Shown: positions 33,500 through 43,881, counted from the first letter of the stretch. The stretch is 50,628 bases of DNA from Paenibacillus oryzisoli (GCF_001653565.1 NZ_LYPB01000037.1:1-50628); one strand, 5' to 3'. The notes: generated by a model from the letters alone, not told the origin. Translations and numbers: made by a program.

Positions 33500-35284
33500 T
33501 CACACCCGAAACCGCCCAATCAACCCCTGCAGCTCCGCAGCCATGGAGCTGAGCACCGTCGCGGAGGAGACGATCTCCTCCATGCTCGCGTACTGCCCCT
33601 CGATGTTGGCGGAGACGTTCTTCGCGCCTGCAGCCATCTGCCCCGCCACCTCGTCGATGGCGCGGATCACGCGAACGGCGACGTGCGTCTTCTCGGAGAT
33701 CGCCTCCGAGCTCCCCGCCACTTCCTCGATCTGCCGGGCGACCTCGTCCATCGCCGAACGGATGCGCCGGAACGTCGCTCCCGCTTCGCCGACGACCTCA
33801 AGCCCCGTCTCCACCTCGCGGCTGCCCGCCTCGGTGGAGCGTATAACGTCCCTCGTCTCCTCCTGGATACTCGTGACGAGAGAAGCCACTTCCTCCGCCG
33901 CTGCGCCGGTCTGCATGGACAGCTTGCGGACTTCTTCCGCAACCACGGCAAACCCCTTGCCAGCGGCTCCTGCACGTGCCGCCTCAATCGAAGCATTGAG
34001 CGCCAGCATATTCGTCTGCCGCGCAATACCTGCGATCATCGCATTCGCGCCGACGATTTTCTCCGAGCGGCCGCTTAGTCGATCGACCGAGACTGCCAAT
34101 TCATCCATCTTCCGATGGATAGCTTTCATTTGCCCCATCGCAGTCTCTATCGCGGACGTGCCTTCCCCTGCCTCCTGCTGCGCAAACAGAGATTGCTTAT
34201 TCGCTGTCTGCGTGACACTAGCAATCTGCGTAACTGCTGCTGACATTTCCTCCATGATGGCCACACCTTGATGTACACTACCTACTTGTGCATCCGTGCC
34301 TTGCGAAATGATTTGAATCGTTCCCGTGATCCGCTCGGAAAGCTCACTAACCTGATTGGCATTCGCACTAAGCTCTTCCGAAGCCGCAGCAACTTGCTCG
34401 CTGCTACTGCCTACTTGGCAAATCAACCCCTGCAGATTACCTTTCATCTGATTGAAAGCTATAGCCAAATCCTGCAGCTCATCGCGGCTGTTTACCGCAA
34501 TATCGCCAACGGATAAATCGCAATTCGCGATTCGCTCTGACGCTCTTACCATGGCGCGCACTGGCGCTACAATAGAACGCGAAACCCAAAGCCCTACCAC
34601 CAGCGCAACGACTAACGCCGCTCCACTCACCCAAATCAACGTCCTTATGGTCGATGATATGGTCTCATGATTTCGCAAAGCCGCCTCGGTTTGAATGCCT
34701 GCCTCGAGTTCTTCTATTTTAGCCGCCCCTTGCGTCAAGGTTTCCGTTGTTGGAATCGCCCACTGCATGGCTTCCGCCTTAGCCAAGGACGCATCCCCTT
34801 TTTCGCCATAAGCAACAACCTTCTGAGCTAGTCTAGCAAAGGTTTGATTAGCTTCCAGCATTGCCTGGACCGCGGATTTCTTTTCTTCATATCCACCTGC
34901 ATCACGCATTTTCGCTATGATACCTGCAAGCTCCGCATTCATATCCATTAAACGCTTTTCTCTTTCTTTCGTCGAATCCAGTACATATCCAAATAATAAG
35001 CTTGTTTGCATCTGTGTTTTCTCTTTGATTTCTGCAACTTCCTGAAGCAATCTCACATTCGTATCGAACAGCTCGGTGTAGGAATTATCGACTTTTTTTA
35101 TATACATGTAAGACAACCCGCTCGTAATCCCTACCAGTAAAGAAACGAGAACAAAAGCTCCCACCAGCTTCGTTTGCAGAGACATAAATAAGAGCCGTTT
35201 CTTTTTCCTGTCAGTAGCAATGTCTGGTTCTCTGTCTGGTTCTCTGTCTGGTTCGCTGTCTGTTTTATTGCCATTTGTACGCAT
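33500..35284 (-). CDS. Methyl-accepting chemotaxis protein
   Basis: This 594-residue chemoreceptor has membrane helices at about 40-60 and 215-234. A helical extracellular sensor of four-helix-bundle type lies between them, then HAMP (about 235-290) and a long signalling coil. The hairpin tip reads [21 protein letters not shown], with the conserved EAARAG and VAEEVRKLS following. The start is ATG at 35284, preceded by GAGGGGAG; an ATG seven codons upstream lacks a site. The cytosolic N terminus contains [12 protein letters not shown], encoded by a 12-bp tandem repeat. The 3' half is markedly GC-rich compared with the AT-rich island that follows. Ligand unknown. Confidence 0.92.
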   Translation of the reverse strand: MRTNGNKTDSEPDREPDREPDIATDRKKKRLLFMSLQTKLVGAFVLVSLLVGITSGLSYMYIKKVDNSYTELFDTNVRLLQEVAEIKEKTQMQTSLLFGYVLDSTKEREKRLMDMNAELAGIIAKMRDAGGYEEKKSAVQAMLEANQTFARLAQKVVAYGEKGDASLAKAEAMQWAIPTTETLTQGAAKIEELEAGIQTEAALRNHETISSTIRTLIWVSGAALVVALVVGLWVSRSIVAPVRAMVRASERIANCDLSVGDIAVNSRDELQDLAIAFNQMKGNLQGLICQVGSSSEQVAAASEELSANANQVSELSERITGTIQIISQGTDAQVGSVHQGVAIMEEMSAAVTQIASVTQTANKQSLFAQQEAGEGTSAIETAMGQMKAIHRKMDELAVSVDRLSGRSEKIVGANAMIAGIARQTNMLALNASIEAARAGAAGKGFAVVAEEVRKLSMQTGAAAEEVASLVTSIQEETRDVIRSTEAGSREVETGLEVVGEAGATFRRIRSAMDEVARQIEEVAGSSEAISEKTHVAVRVIRAIDEVAGQMAAGAKNVSANIEGQYASMEEIVSSATVLSSMAAELQGLIGRFRV

Positions 35285-35334
35285 TGTTCTACTCCCCTCA
35301 TCCATTCGTAACCGCTTTCATGTCTCTCCACTAT

Positions 35335-35360
35335 AAAAAGCTGCCGATCATGTCGACAGC
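35335..35360 (-). terminator. Terminator of the mgl operon
   Basis: 7-bp arms with one mismatch (GCTGTCG / CGGCAGC on the minus strand) are followed by five T, starting 10 bp past the mglC stop. Confidence 0.75.
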
Positions 35361-35369
35361 CTCTTAAGC

Positions 35370-36401
35370 TTACTTCGAATTCATATATTTCCGCATATCA
35401 AACGCTACCGCTGCAACGATGATCACACCTTTGATAATCAACTGCCAGTATGGGCTAATTCCGATGAACGTCAACCCGTAGTTGATAACGCTGAAAATTA
35501 ATACCCCTGCAAGAACGCCTGGTACCGTACCGATACCACCTGAAGTGGATACACCGCCGACAACGCAAGCCGCGATCGCATCAAGCTCGTACATGTTGCC
35601 GTAGTTGTTCGTTGCTCCACCCGTTCTCGCTGCTTCCAATACCCCAGCAAGTCCGTAAAGTGCACCAGCAATACCATAGATGTAGATCAAGTAACGGTTT
35701 ACGTTAATTCCTGAAACGACAGCAGCATGAATGTTACCACCGATAGCGTACATGTATTTGCCAAGCTTTGTTTTATTAAATACAATCCATACAATGACGG
35801 ACACAACAAGCGCAAATATTACAATGTAGGGTATCGAGTACGTTGCACTTGAACCAATGGAACCTGTTCCTAAGTTACTGAAATCAGGACGTAGACCACC
35901 AATCGGTTGTGATTGATTCGGCTTCATATCGAAGTACAGAGAGTTCGCACCGTATACGGCTACCATCGTACCTAGTGTTGCAATGAATGGAGGAACGCGA
36001 AGCTTAGCAACGACAATCCCGTTAATAAGTCCAATCACAAGACCCGCGATGATCGCGATGATGATTGGAATAGCTAAGTTCAGGTGCGGCAGGTCTGGGA
36101 AAAATCTTCTGCCATAATCTTGCGTTTGCAGCATAGATGCGGAGATAACCGCCGATAATCCGACAATTCGCCCTGCGGATAAATCCGTTCCGCCTGTAAT
36201 TAGAATGAACGCTGCTCCCAACGCGATAATGACGCGTGTGGAAGACTGCAATAAAATATCGCGTAGGATACTTACGGATAGAAAGCGTGGATCATAAATC
36301 GCGATCCCAATGACTAGAACAACTAGTACGATGTAGATGGCGTATTTGGTAATGAACCCGCTAAAGTCTCTAGATTTCAATGTTTCTGTTTTGGTAGTCA
36401 T
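35370..36401 (-). CDS. mglC: Galactoside ABC transporter permease (MglC/RbsC family)
   Basis: This 343-residue permease of the CUT2 class has eight to ten membrane helices. Family marks are FILITGGTDLSAGRIVGLSAV near 61-81, INGIVVAKLRVPPFIATLGTM, GLAGVLEAARTGGATNNYGNMYELDAIAACVVGGVSTSGGIGTVPG split across 230-300, and the final LIIKGVIIVAAVAFD. These fit MglC better than RbsC. GGAGGGGG lies before the ATG, 18 bp after the ATPase stop. It is the last gene of the mglBAC set. Confidence 0.88.
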   Translation of the reverse strand: MTTKTETLKSRDFSGFITKYAIYIVLVVLVIGIAIYDPRFLSVSILRDILLQSSTRVIIALGAAFILITGGTDLSAGRIVGLSAVISASMLQTQDYGRRFFPDLPHLNLAIPIIIAIIAGLVIGLINGIVVAKLRVPPFIATLGTMVAVYGANSLYFDMKPNQSQPIGGLRPDFSNLGTGSIGSSATYSIPYIVIFALVVSVIVWIVFNKTKLGKYMYAIGGNIHAAVVSGINVNRYLIYIYGIAGALYGLAGVLEAARTGGATNNYGNMYELDAIAACVVGGVSTSGGIGTVPGVLAGVLIFSVINYGLTFIGISPYWQLIIKGVIIVAAVAFDMRKYMNSK

Positions 36402-36419
36402 GGTTCTAGGCCCCCTCCA

Positions 36420-37937
36420 TTATGCCATATGCTGTGCAGCAAGGCGCATAATCTCTTCTTCTGTTGCTTTTTTTCCTTCTACAATGCCCGTAAGACGTCC
36501 CTCACACATAACCATAATTCGGTCTGACATCCCTAGAAGCTCGGGCATTTCAGAAGAGATCATGATAATACTTTTCCCCTGCTTCGCAAGGTCAGCAATG
36601 ATGGAGTAAATCTCAAATTTCGCTCCTACGTCAATTCCCCGAGTCGGTTCATCGAGAAGAAGGACATCAGGTTCGGTTAACAACCATCTGGCCAGCAAAA
36701 CCTTTTGCTGATTACCACCAGACAAGTTCTTAATCAGCGCATGCATATTTGGCGTCTTCACGCGTAGCATTTCAATACTTTGCTTAACTTCTTCTTTACG
36801 TTTGGCTTCCTGAATGAAGCCTAATGGATTCATGTACCGTCCCAAATTGGCAATGACCGTGTTCTCCAAAACCGATAGCACAGGGAAAATACCTGTTACG
36901 CGGCGTTCTTCTGTCAGCAGGGCAATCTTCTGCTTGATCGCATCCATCGGCGATTTCAACCTGACAGGTTTGCCGTGAATGGAAATGCTTCCTGAAGCAA
37001 TACCTCTCATCCCGAACAAGGATTCAATCAACTCCGTCCGCTGTGCCCCAACAAGGCCGCCAACACCGAGAATCTCACCCTTTTTCAGCTCAAAAGACAC
37101 ATTCTTGAATGATTTAGGAACGACCGAAGTTAGGTCCTCTACCTTCATCAATACGCCATTTGGCACATTACTGCGCTCAGGGAAACGCTCTTTCAGATCA
37201 CGTCCAACCATCTTCGAGATGATCATATCTGTCGTAAGCTCGGAAGATGCCCATGTCCCAATTTTGGTGCCATCGCGCATAATCGTAACTTCGTCCGAGA
37301 TTTCCAGAATCTCTTCCATTTTATGTGAAATATAGATGATCGAAACACCGCGGCTCTTCAGATCGCGAATGATGCGAAACAACTGCTCAACTTCGTTACC
37401 CGTAAGCGATGAAGTCGGCTCATCCATAACAATGACTTTCGAATTGAAAGAAACAGCCTTCGCGATTTCAATGGATTGCACTTTGGATACCGATAAGGTA
37501 CCGACCAGTGTATCCGGCTTAATGTCCATTTGGAGTTGTTTGAACAAACTCTCTGTATCTGTACGCATTTTCTTGTGGTCCACTAATTTCAAAGGTCCGA
37601 TCCCTTTTAGCGGAAATCTGCCTAACCAGATGTTCTCCATCACATTGCGATGTGGAACAGGGTGAAGCTCTTGATGAATCATGGAAATGCCGTTCGCTAG
37701 TGCATCTTTGGAGTTCGTAATCGAAGCTAATTCACCGTTCAGCTTAATTTCTCCACCATCAGGCTTGTAAATGCCGAATAAGCATTTCATGAGCGTCGAT
37801 TTACCCGCTCCGTTCTCTCCCATCAGCGCATGTACGCTTCCTGGGCGAACTTTGAGGGTGACATTATCCAGCGCTTTGACGCCGGGGAACTCTTTGGAGA
37901 TTTGATTCATTTCCAATAAATAGTCATGTACAGTCAT
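36420..37937 (-). CDS. mglA: Galactoside ABC transporter ATP-binding protein (MglA)
   Basis: This 505-residue tandem ATPase powers the CUT2 importer. The first domain has Walker A GENGAGKST (about 39-47), signature LSVSKVQSIEIAKA, Walker B VIVMDEPTSSL and the H-loop in IYISHKM. The second has a degenerate Walker A (VGGLVGAQRTEL), normal for this family, signature LSGGNQQKVLLARWL and Walker B VLLLDEPTRGIDVGAK. The ATG follows AGGGGGAG. It lies downstream of a strong stem-loop after mglB, so it is expected to be expressed less than the binding protein. Confidence 0.92.
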   Translation of the reverse strand: MTVHDYLLEMNQISKEFPGVKALDNVTLKVRPGSVHALMGENGAGKSTLMKCLFGIYKPDGGEIKLNGELASITNSKDALANGISMIHQELHPVPHRNVMENIWLGRFPLKGIGPLKLVDHKKMRTDTESLFKQLQMDIKPDTLVGTLSVSKVQSIEIAKAVSFNSKVIVMDEPTSSLTGNEVEQLFRIIRDLKSRGVSIIYISHKMEEILEISDEVTIMRDGTKIGTWASSELTTDMIISKMVGRDLKERFPERSNVPNGVLMKVEDLTSVVPKSFKNVSFELKKGEILGVGGLVGAQRTELIESLFGMRGIASGSISIHGKPVRLKSPMDAIKQKIALLTEERRVTGIFPVLSVLENTVIANLGRYMNPLGFIQEAKRKEEVKQSIEMLRVKTPNMHALIKNLSGGNQQKVLLARWLLTEPDVLLLDEPTRGIDVGAKFEIYSIIADLAKQGKSIIMISSEMPELLGMSDRIMVMCEGRLTGIVEGKKATEEEIMRLAAQHMA

Positions 37938-38022
37938 GGTAACTCCCCCTACAGCTCACGATAATCCCCACAAAGTGAAGCCTTTATTCGAAGCCTATTT
38001 CTCTTTATCTTCACGGGTTTCC

Positions 38023-38076
38023 AAAAAAGGAAGGCAAAAGCGCGATTGTTGCTTAGTTATCGCCTCTCTTGCCCTT
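38023..38076 (-). terminator. Intra-operon stem-loop between mglB and mglA
   Basis: On the minus strand AAGGGCAA..GGCGAT pairs with ATCGC..TTTTGCCTT with small bulges, followed by CCTTTTTT. It fits a leaky terminator that favours mglB expression over mglAC. Confidence 0.7.
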
Positions 38077-38084
38077 TCTCACAA

Positions 38085-39173
38085 TTACTTCGCTTCGTTC
38101 ATGTTCGCTTTTGTGATTTTTTTGTAGGAAATCCACACGTATTTACCGTCAGTGATATCGTAACCAGTCGTTTCTTTGCTTGGCACTAAACCATTAGCAA
38201 GTGCTGTTGCTACGCTAGTTGTTGCCGCACCTTGGTTTTTCGCATCGTTGAGAACTGTTCCTAGAAGCGTTCCATCACTTAGTGCTTGTAGCGCTGGAGC
38301 TGTTGCATCTACACCAACGACTGGAAGGAATTTGTTGTCTTTGAAATAGCCTTTTGCTTTCAAAGCTTCGATTGCACCAAGCGCCATGTCATCGTTGTTC
38401 GCGAGAACAGCTTCGATTTTGCTTTCGCTGGAAGCTAGGAATGCTGCCATTTTCTCTTGACCTTTAACGCGATCCCACATCGCTGTATCTTCTGCAACTT
38501 TTTCTACACCCATACCGGAATCCGTGATAGCTTGAATGGAGAACTTCGTACGAAGCTCAGCATCTTGGTGTCCTGGCTCGCCTTTAAGCATAACGTATTG
38601 GATTTTACCGTCTTTGTTTTTGTCAGCTTCTGGGTGAGCTTTGAAGTAGTCTACCAATAGTTGGCCTTCCATGGTTCCGGATTGCTCAGCTTTAGCGCCA
38701 ACATAGTAAACTTTATCCCATTTCTTCATGTCCGTATCAAGCGGCTCACGGTTCAAGAAGACAACTGGAATGTTTGCTGTTTTGGCTTTATCGATGATAA
38801 CGCCAGCTGCTGTACGGTCAACGGCGTTGATAGCAAGTGCATTTACTTTTTTCGTGATGAAGAGGTCAACTTTATCGTTTTGTGTTGGTTGGGAGTTTTG
38901 GCTGTCTACGATATCAACAGTCGCTTTATCTTTCGCTGCATCTGAAATGGCTGCACGAACGCCGGACATGAACGTATCGTCAAATTTATAGATCGCAACA
39001 CCGATTGTTGGTTTTTTGCCTGCTGCTGGAGCTGTCGTTGCCGCTGCAGTTGCTGCTGCACCTGTGGAAGCTGCTGGAGCTGTGCTTGCTGCTGGTGTTT
39101 CTGTTTTATTTCCACAACCTGCAACGGTTGCAACTAGCGCGCCTGCTACGGCAAGTGTAAGTAATTTTTTCAA
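38085..39173 (-). CDS. mglB: Galactose/methyl-galactoside-binding lipoprotein (MglB-type)
   Basis: This 362-residue sugar-binding protein is lipidated at C20 (VATVAGC). After an Ala/Thr linker the type-1 periplasmic fold begins KPTIGVAIYKFDDTFMSGVR. LKGEPGHQDAELRTKFSIQ, AVLANNDDMALGAIEALKA and VVGVDATAPALQAL correspond closely to MglB, including the aspartates that bind galactose or glucose. Probable promoter on the minus strand: TATAGT (39218-39223) with TTGTTT 16 bp upstream. It is the first structural gene, following a sensor lipoprotein gene in the same direction. Confidence 0.9.
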   Translation of the reverse strand: MKKLLTLAVAGALVATVAGCGNKTETPAASTAPAASTGAAATAAATTAPAAGKKPTIGVAIYKFDDTFMSGVRAAISDAAKDKATVDIVDSQNSQPTQNDKVDLFITKKVNALAINAVDRTAAGVIIDKAKTANIPVVFLNREPLDTDMKKWDKVYYVGAKAEQSGTMEGQLLVDYFKAHPEADKNKDGKIQYVMLKGEPGHQDAELRTKFSIQAITDSGMGVEKVAEDTAMWDRVKGQEKMAAFLASSESKIEAVLANNDDMALGAIEALKAKGYFKDNKFLPVVGVDATAPALQALSDGTLLGTVLNDAKNQGAATTSVATALANGLVPSKETTGYDITDGKYVWISYKKITKANMNEAK

Positions 39174-39290
39174 GATAAGACCCTCCCTAAAAGGTGTATT
39201 GTTTGTTTACATTCCTTACTATAATGGTTCAAAGGGCATAAACAAATGCAATATCCTCATGTCTTCTATCAAAATTCTCATCACTTTTCT

Positions 39291-40259
39291 TCACTTTATG
39301 AATGGGAATAGCAATTTTTGATTGTCTGACCAGAACATATTATTCAAATCAATGGCCTTAATTCCCGTCTCCACGCGCTTGGGCACACTTTTACCCTTCA
39401 GAGCATCTACCGCACTTTTCACGCCCAAATAACCGATACTAAACGGATTTTGAATAATCGTTGCTTGAATAACACCCTCTTGGAGCAGCTCTAGCTCCTC
39501 TGAGGTACTGTCAAACGTGATGATTTTCACCTTTTCATTCAAATTCCGACTCTGTACCGCACTGGCAACGCCAATCGAGGAAATCTCATTTAGCGCCACA
39601 ATTCCATCCAGCTCGGGATGTTTGTCAATAATATCATGTGTCAGTTTGGCGGAAAGTTCCCGATCCGTTAAGCTATATACCGTATCAAGTACCTGTACGC
39701 CCGGAAACTTCGATATTTCGTCCAAAAGCCCTTTTTCCCGCAGCTCCGTATTGCGCTCCCCTTTGCGGAAGCTCATAATGGCAATTTGCCCACTCGTTCC
39801 GATCAGTTTAATCAATTGTCGCCCTGCTAGTTGACCTGCCTCATAATTATTCGCCCCAATAAAACTGCGCACATTCTTCGTCTCTACCTCAGAATCGACC
39901 GTAATGACTGGAATATGCGCTTCACCCGCTTCATCCACGATAGGAGAAAGCTCCTTATAGTCATTAGCGGCTAAGACAATCGCGTCCGGCGAGCTGGCAA
40001 TAGACTGCTCCAACAAGGCAATCTGCCCCTTCACATCGGCCTCATCACCCGGTGCTCGGAAGTCGAGCGTCACATCAAACTCCTTCGCCGCGACCTCTGC
40101 CCCCAACTTAACGGTTTTCCAATAGTCGCCTTCTTGACTGCGGAGAACGACCTCTAGGTGCTTCTTTTGCTCAGTTGGCAAAGTTTCCACACTTTCCGTG
40201 CAGGAGGAAATCGAGAGAAGAGCGACGAGAAGAGCAATCATTAGTGGTTTCCATCTCAT
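39291..40259 (-). CDS. Sugar-sensing lipoprotein of the periplasmic-binding type, paired with YesM kinase
   Basis: This 322-residue lipoprotein (C20 in LSISSC) has a type-1 periplasmic-binding fold of the RbsB class: LEVVLRSQEGDYWKTVKLGA, PDAIVLAANDYKEL, VITVDSEVETKN, GIVALNEISSIGVASAV and QNPFSIGYLGVKSAVDAL. Its start overlaps the kinase stop by 4 bases, so it belongs to the sensor operon rather than being a second transport subunit. Comparable arrangements (XylFII with LytS/YesN in Clostridium) use the binding protein to present sugar to the kinase. That role is inferred here. Confidence 0.82.
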   Translation of the reverse strand: MRWKPLMIALLVALLSISSCTESVETLPTEQKKHLEVVLRSQEGDYWKTVKLGAEVAAKEFDVTLDFRAPGDEADVKGQIALLEQSIASSPDAIVLAANDYKELSPIVDEAGEAHIPVITVDSEVETKNVRSFIGANNYEAGQLAGRQLIKLIGTSGQIAIMSFRKGERNTELREKGLLDEISKFPGVQVLDTVYSLTDRELSAKLTHDIIDKHPELDGIVALNEISSIGVASAVQSRNLNEKVKIITFDSTSEELELLQEGVIQATIIQNPFSIGYLGVKSAVDALKGKSVPKRVETGIKAIDLNNMFWSDNQKLLFPFIK

Positions 40260-42055
40260 TCTTCACTCCCCCCTTCGCCATCTAGAATAGCTGGAATCGT
40301 AATTCGGACCGTCGTTCCTTCTTCCAGCTCACTACTCACATGCACTCCATAGTCCATGCCAAAATAAAGCTGAATCCGCTCATTCACATTTCGCAAACCG
40401 ACACCTGATCCCTTGTCACTTTTCACCTGGCCGTTCATAATACTTTTCAGCGTTTCCTCTGACATCCCAACCCCATTATCTCGAATCTCGAAGAGAATCT
40501 TCCCATGATCCATCGAGACGATGAGCTCAATCAATCCTTCATCCACCATGTACTCGATCCCGTGATAAAGCGCATTTTCCACAAAAGGCTGTAGAATCAA
40601 CTTGAGCGTTTTGTAAGGAAGCACCTCTTCCGAGACATGGATCTCATACTCAAACTTGTCCTTATATCTCATCTTCTGAATGATCAAATAGTTGCGAATA
40701 TGCTCGATTTCTTCCCCGATCGTAATAATGTTCTTGCCCTTGCTGAGCGATATCCGGAAGAACTTCGACAGCGATGTGATCGTCGTCACAACCTCTTCCG
40801 TCCTCCCGTTGCCAACCATTCGCACAACCGAATTGAGTGTATTGTATAAAAAATGCGGATTAATCTGCGATTGGAGAACCTCTAGCTCATTCTTCCGCTT
40901 AATCTCTTGCTCTTCAATACTCTGATCCATCAGTTCGCGAACCCTCGACACCATCAAATTGAAGCGCCGCGAGAGCTGCTCGACTTCATCGGCCCCTCGC
41001 ACATGAATATACGTGTCGAAATGCCCCTTCTCCACCATTTCCATAGACTTCTTTAGACGTTTAATCGGCTGGGAAATACGGGCAGACATGAACGAGGAAA
41101 TTAACAAAATGAAGAACAACACGATCACTAACAACCAAATCATGAATGTCGAAATTTCCTTGCGCGTCGTCACAATTTCATCGAGATACGATACCCCGAT
41201 AATTTTCCACCCGATGTTATTAACGGTCCGCACAACGTTTAACCGCGACTCCCCTTCACTCTCATCCATATATCGACCATATGAGAATTTAAGGGCTTGC
41301 TCTACATTCTCATACTTCAGACCAATATAAATCAGCTGTTGCTGCGGATGATACACAATGCTGCCTGCAGAATCATCAATGATGTAGACATAACCCTTAT
41401 TACCGAGCGATACCGTACGAAACACATCGTCCAATGTCTTGAAATTAATATCCACCAAAATAACTGCATTCACCAAGTTCCCATTTTGCTCAATCGTGAC
41501 CCCTTTACTCATAGAGACCACCCACTTATAGGGATCTTTGAATAGGTTCTGGATATGCGGTAAGGAAAACGTAAGATGATTCGGGTTATCTAGGGCAGAC
41601 CGAAACCACGGCTGCTCGAGCAGCCGTGTATTTTTGCGCATCTCTGTCGTTGGTACACCGGTAACCAATCCGCCATCCGCGGTAAATAGATGAATAGATA
41701 CAATGTCCTCACGCGTACTCGCGATTGTATCTAGCTGTTCGAGCAGCTTGTCCGACGGGATGCCGCGGCTCCTGGCAATTTTGGCATCAACGACTTCGAA
41801 CGTATCTGACATCCCCTTAATGTACTGCTCCAGATTGAATTGCACTTGCTCAATGACCTGGGCCGTACTTAGAAAGGCGCTCTCCTCTGCTGTTTTGGCA
41901 AATTTATTATAGAGCACCAAGGAGACAACAAGCATGACGGTTACGGTAATAAGAATGAATGACATGGTTATGGTAAACTGAATACTTTTTACCCGCATCG
42001 TATCGAGCATGACGTTATATAAAGCTTTCAGCAGCGTACTCACTCTGCGTTTCAA
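40256..42055 (-). CDS. YesM-type sensor histidine kinase of the mgl locus
   Basis: This 599-residue kinase has membrane helices near 28-50 and 298-320 with a dCache-type extracellular domain between them (SREDIVSIHLFTADGGLVTG, YVYIIDDSAGSIVYHP). HAMP follows (about 320-375), then H401 in QINPHFLYNTL and a HATPase with LILQPFVENALYHG, IRDNGVGM and GSGVGLRNVNERI. The gene lies 23 bp after the response regulator gene and overlaps the sensor lipoprotein gene. Together the three probably switch on mglBAC in response to galactose or a related sugar. Confidence 0.92.
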   Translation of the reverse strand: MKRRVSTLLKALYNVMLDTMRVKSIQFTITMSFILITVTVMLVVSLVLYNKFAKTAEESAFLSTAQVIEQVQFNLEQYIKGMSDTFEVVDAKIARSRGIPSDKLLEQLDTIASTREDIVSIHLFTADGGLVTGVPTTEMRKNTRLLEQPWFRSALDNPNHLTFSLPHIQNLFKDPYKWVVSMSKGVTIEQNGNLVNAVILVDINFKTLDDVFRTVSLGNKGYVYIIDDSAGSIVYHPQQQLIYIGLKYENVEQALKFSYGRYMDESEGESRLNVVRTVNNIGWKIIGVSYLDEIVTTRKEISTFMIWLLVIVLFFILLISSFMSARISQPIKRLKKSMEMVEKGHFDTYIHVRGADEVEQLSRRFNLMVSRVRELMDQSIEEQEIKRKNELEVLQSQINPHFLYNTLNSVVRMVGNGRTEEVVTTITSLSKFFRISLSKGKNIITIGEEIEHIRNYLIIQKMRYKDKFEYEIHVSEEVLPYKTLKLILQPFVENALYHGIEYMVDEGLIELIVSMDHGKILFEIRDNGVGMSEETLKSIMNGQVKSDKGSGVGLRNVNERIQLYFGMDYGVHVSSELEEGTTVRITIPAILDGEGGSEE

Positions 42056-42078
42056 AGCACTTCTACCCCCTTCTAGTC

Positions 42079-43737
42079 CTACAGCCCTTTGGCGCTGTTA
42101 TTGCGATACTCCTTCGGGGAAACGCCCACATTTTTGCGAAAGGAGAAGGAGAAATAATTCGCATCCGCATAGCCCACCTTTTCAGCGATTTCTAACGCCT
42201 TCATATCCGTTGAACGCAAGAGCTCTTTCGCCGCTTCCATCCGAATGTGGTTCAAATAGTTTACGAAGGTCATTTTGGTTTCTTTTTTGAAAATGGAACT
42301 GAAATAACCCGCGCTAATATGCAGATGTCCGCACACTTTATTAATCGTGATATCACCTTCATGATAGTGGGTCTTCGTATAATCTTTCGCTAGATCCACG
42401 AGGTTTTTATACGTATACTGACGATCGGTGGCAATGTGACTCATCATGCTCGCACAGAGCTCGACCAACCAATGTTTCGCTTCCTCCAAGGAAGTGAACT
42501 TATTAATCTCCGTAAACGGGATAAAACTCTCGCCAAATACCTCGTCAACATTTAGGTTCGAGTCCTTGGCTGCTTTGAGAATACAAGTAAGAATTTCAAG
42601 CAGATAAATCTGATAATCCTTCACAGACACACCGGCCTCGATGCCTTGAAACAGCTCATCAATCGTCTCCCGGATCTCTTGTGATGTGCCTACCTTAATA
42701 CAGCGGGTCAATGCATGTTCCTTCACATCATCGAAGCGAATCTTATCCACGCTGCGCTTCTCCACATCATCAATGTATATCATCCGGTTACTGCCCAGAA
42801 TCAGTCTGTAATCGAGAGAAAGCACAGCATCCTCATACGAATAGCTAATTTTCGTAACGTCCTTCATCACACTGCCGATCCCAACAGTAAGGGTGAATTT
42901 CAAATATTTTTCCACACTCTGCCGAATTTCTTCCAGCACCCTCATCGTCTCCTGCAGCGCTGCCTCCTTGTCCCTATTCTCTCTCGCCGCTAGCAACACT
43001 ACCTGATCATCATGCATGAAAACGAGACCGAGGCCACGCTTGCCCGCAATTTCTTCGGAAATATTTAAGAGGGCGAAATATTTCAACGCCTGATCCTCCG
43101 AATACTTCAAAGATATCGACTTCGACAGTTCCTCCCGATTCTCCACATCTTCTTCCGAAATAAACACACCATCGATGCTCAAAACGGCCACCACATAGCT
43201 ATTCCCGCTGAGCTCAATGCCATAGTTGGCTGCCTTCTCAAACACCTCGTCTCGAGGAAGCTTCCGATTCATTAATGTCGCTAAGAAATTCTCCTTCAGT
43301 ACGGGCATACTCTTGCGGTAATGCTCTTTAAGCAACTGCACATCCTTCCGATGCGCAACCTCTTCTTGCACCTGAGCCTTCACCTTCAGCAAAGCGTTCA
43401 CCAGCTCTTGTGCGGAAAAAGGCTTCAGCACATATTCATCAATATGCAGCTTAATCGCCCGTTGGGCATACTCAAATTCATCATGTCCGGTCAGGATGAT
43501 GAGCTTAATCGTGGGAAAGCGCTCTCTAATGGCCTCAGCAAGCTGCAAGCCATTCATGAAAGGCATTTGAATATCCGTCACAACCACATCCGGCTGCAGA
43601 CGCTCCACCATTTCCAGCGCTTCTTTCCCATTCTCCGCCTTATCGACAACTTCAAAGCCAATCGCTTCCCAATTTATTTCACGGACGACACCTTCGCGTA
43701 CATCCTCTTCATCATCTACTAACAGCAGCTTGTACAT
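42079..43737 (-). CDS. YesN-type response regulator with AraC domain (mgl locus)
   Basis: This 552-residue regulator has a receiver domain (D8-D9, acceptor D55 in VVVTDIQMPF, K103 in YVLKPFSAQE), a long variable middle and a C-terminal AraC pair of helix-turn-helices (ITINKVCGHLHISAGYFSSI and KALEIAEKVGYADANYFSFS). GGGAGG precedes the ATG. It is the first gene of the sensor operon that leads into mglBAC, and is the likely activator of that operon. Confidence 0.92.
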   Translation of the reverse strand: MYKLLLVDDEEDVREGVVREINWEAIGFEVVDKAENGKEALEMVERLQPDVVVTDIQMPFMNGLQLAEAIRERFPTIKLIILTGHDEFEYAQRAIKLHIDEYVLKPFSAQELVNALLKVKAQVQEEVAHRKDVQLLKEHYRKSMPVLKENFLATLMNRKLPRDEVFEKAANYGIELSGNSYVVAVLSIDGVFISEEDVENREELSKSISLKYSEDQALKYFALLNISEEIAGKRGLGLVFMHDDQVVLLAARENRDKEAALQETMRVLEEIRQSVEKYLKFTLTVGIGSVMKDVTKISYSYEDAVLSLDYRLILGSNRMIYIDDVEKRSVDKIRFDDVKEHALTRCIKVGTSQEIRETIDELFQGIEAGVSVKDYQIYLLEILTCILKAAKDSNLNVDEVFGESFIPFTEINKFTSLEEAKHWLVELCASMMSHIATDRQYTYKNLVDLAKDYTKTHYHEGDITINKVCGHLHISAGYFSSIFKKETKMTFVNYLNHIRMEAAKELLRSTDMKALEIAEKVGYADANYFSFSFRKNVGVSPKEYRNNSAKGL

Positions 43738-43881
43738 GCTTGACCTCCCTGGCTCCCCATATTAGAAGCATCCACTTAACGTTACGAATGATCACCATCA
43801 TTGTACTCACTGGCTACCCATTATACAAATAGAATTCGAGAGACGCGCGAGGTACATTCAAATAAACCCATCATTTGTTCC

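Noticed and set aside
33483..34271. 262-codon plus-strand frame opposite the chemoreceptor
   Set aside because: Ser/Ala/Thr-rich antisense shadow of the GC-rich signalling domain.
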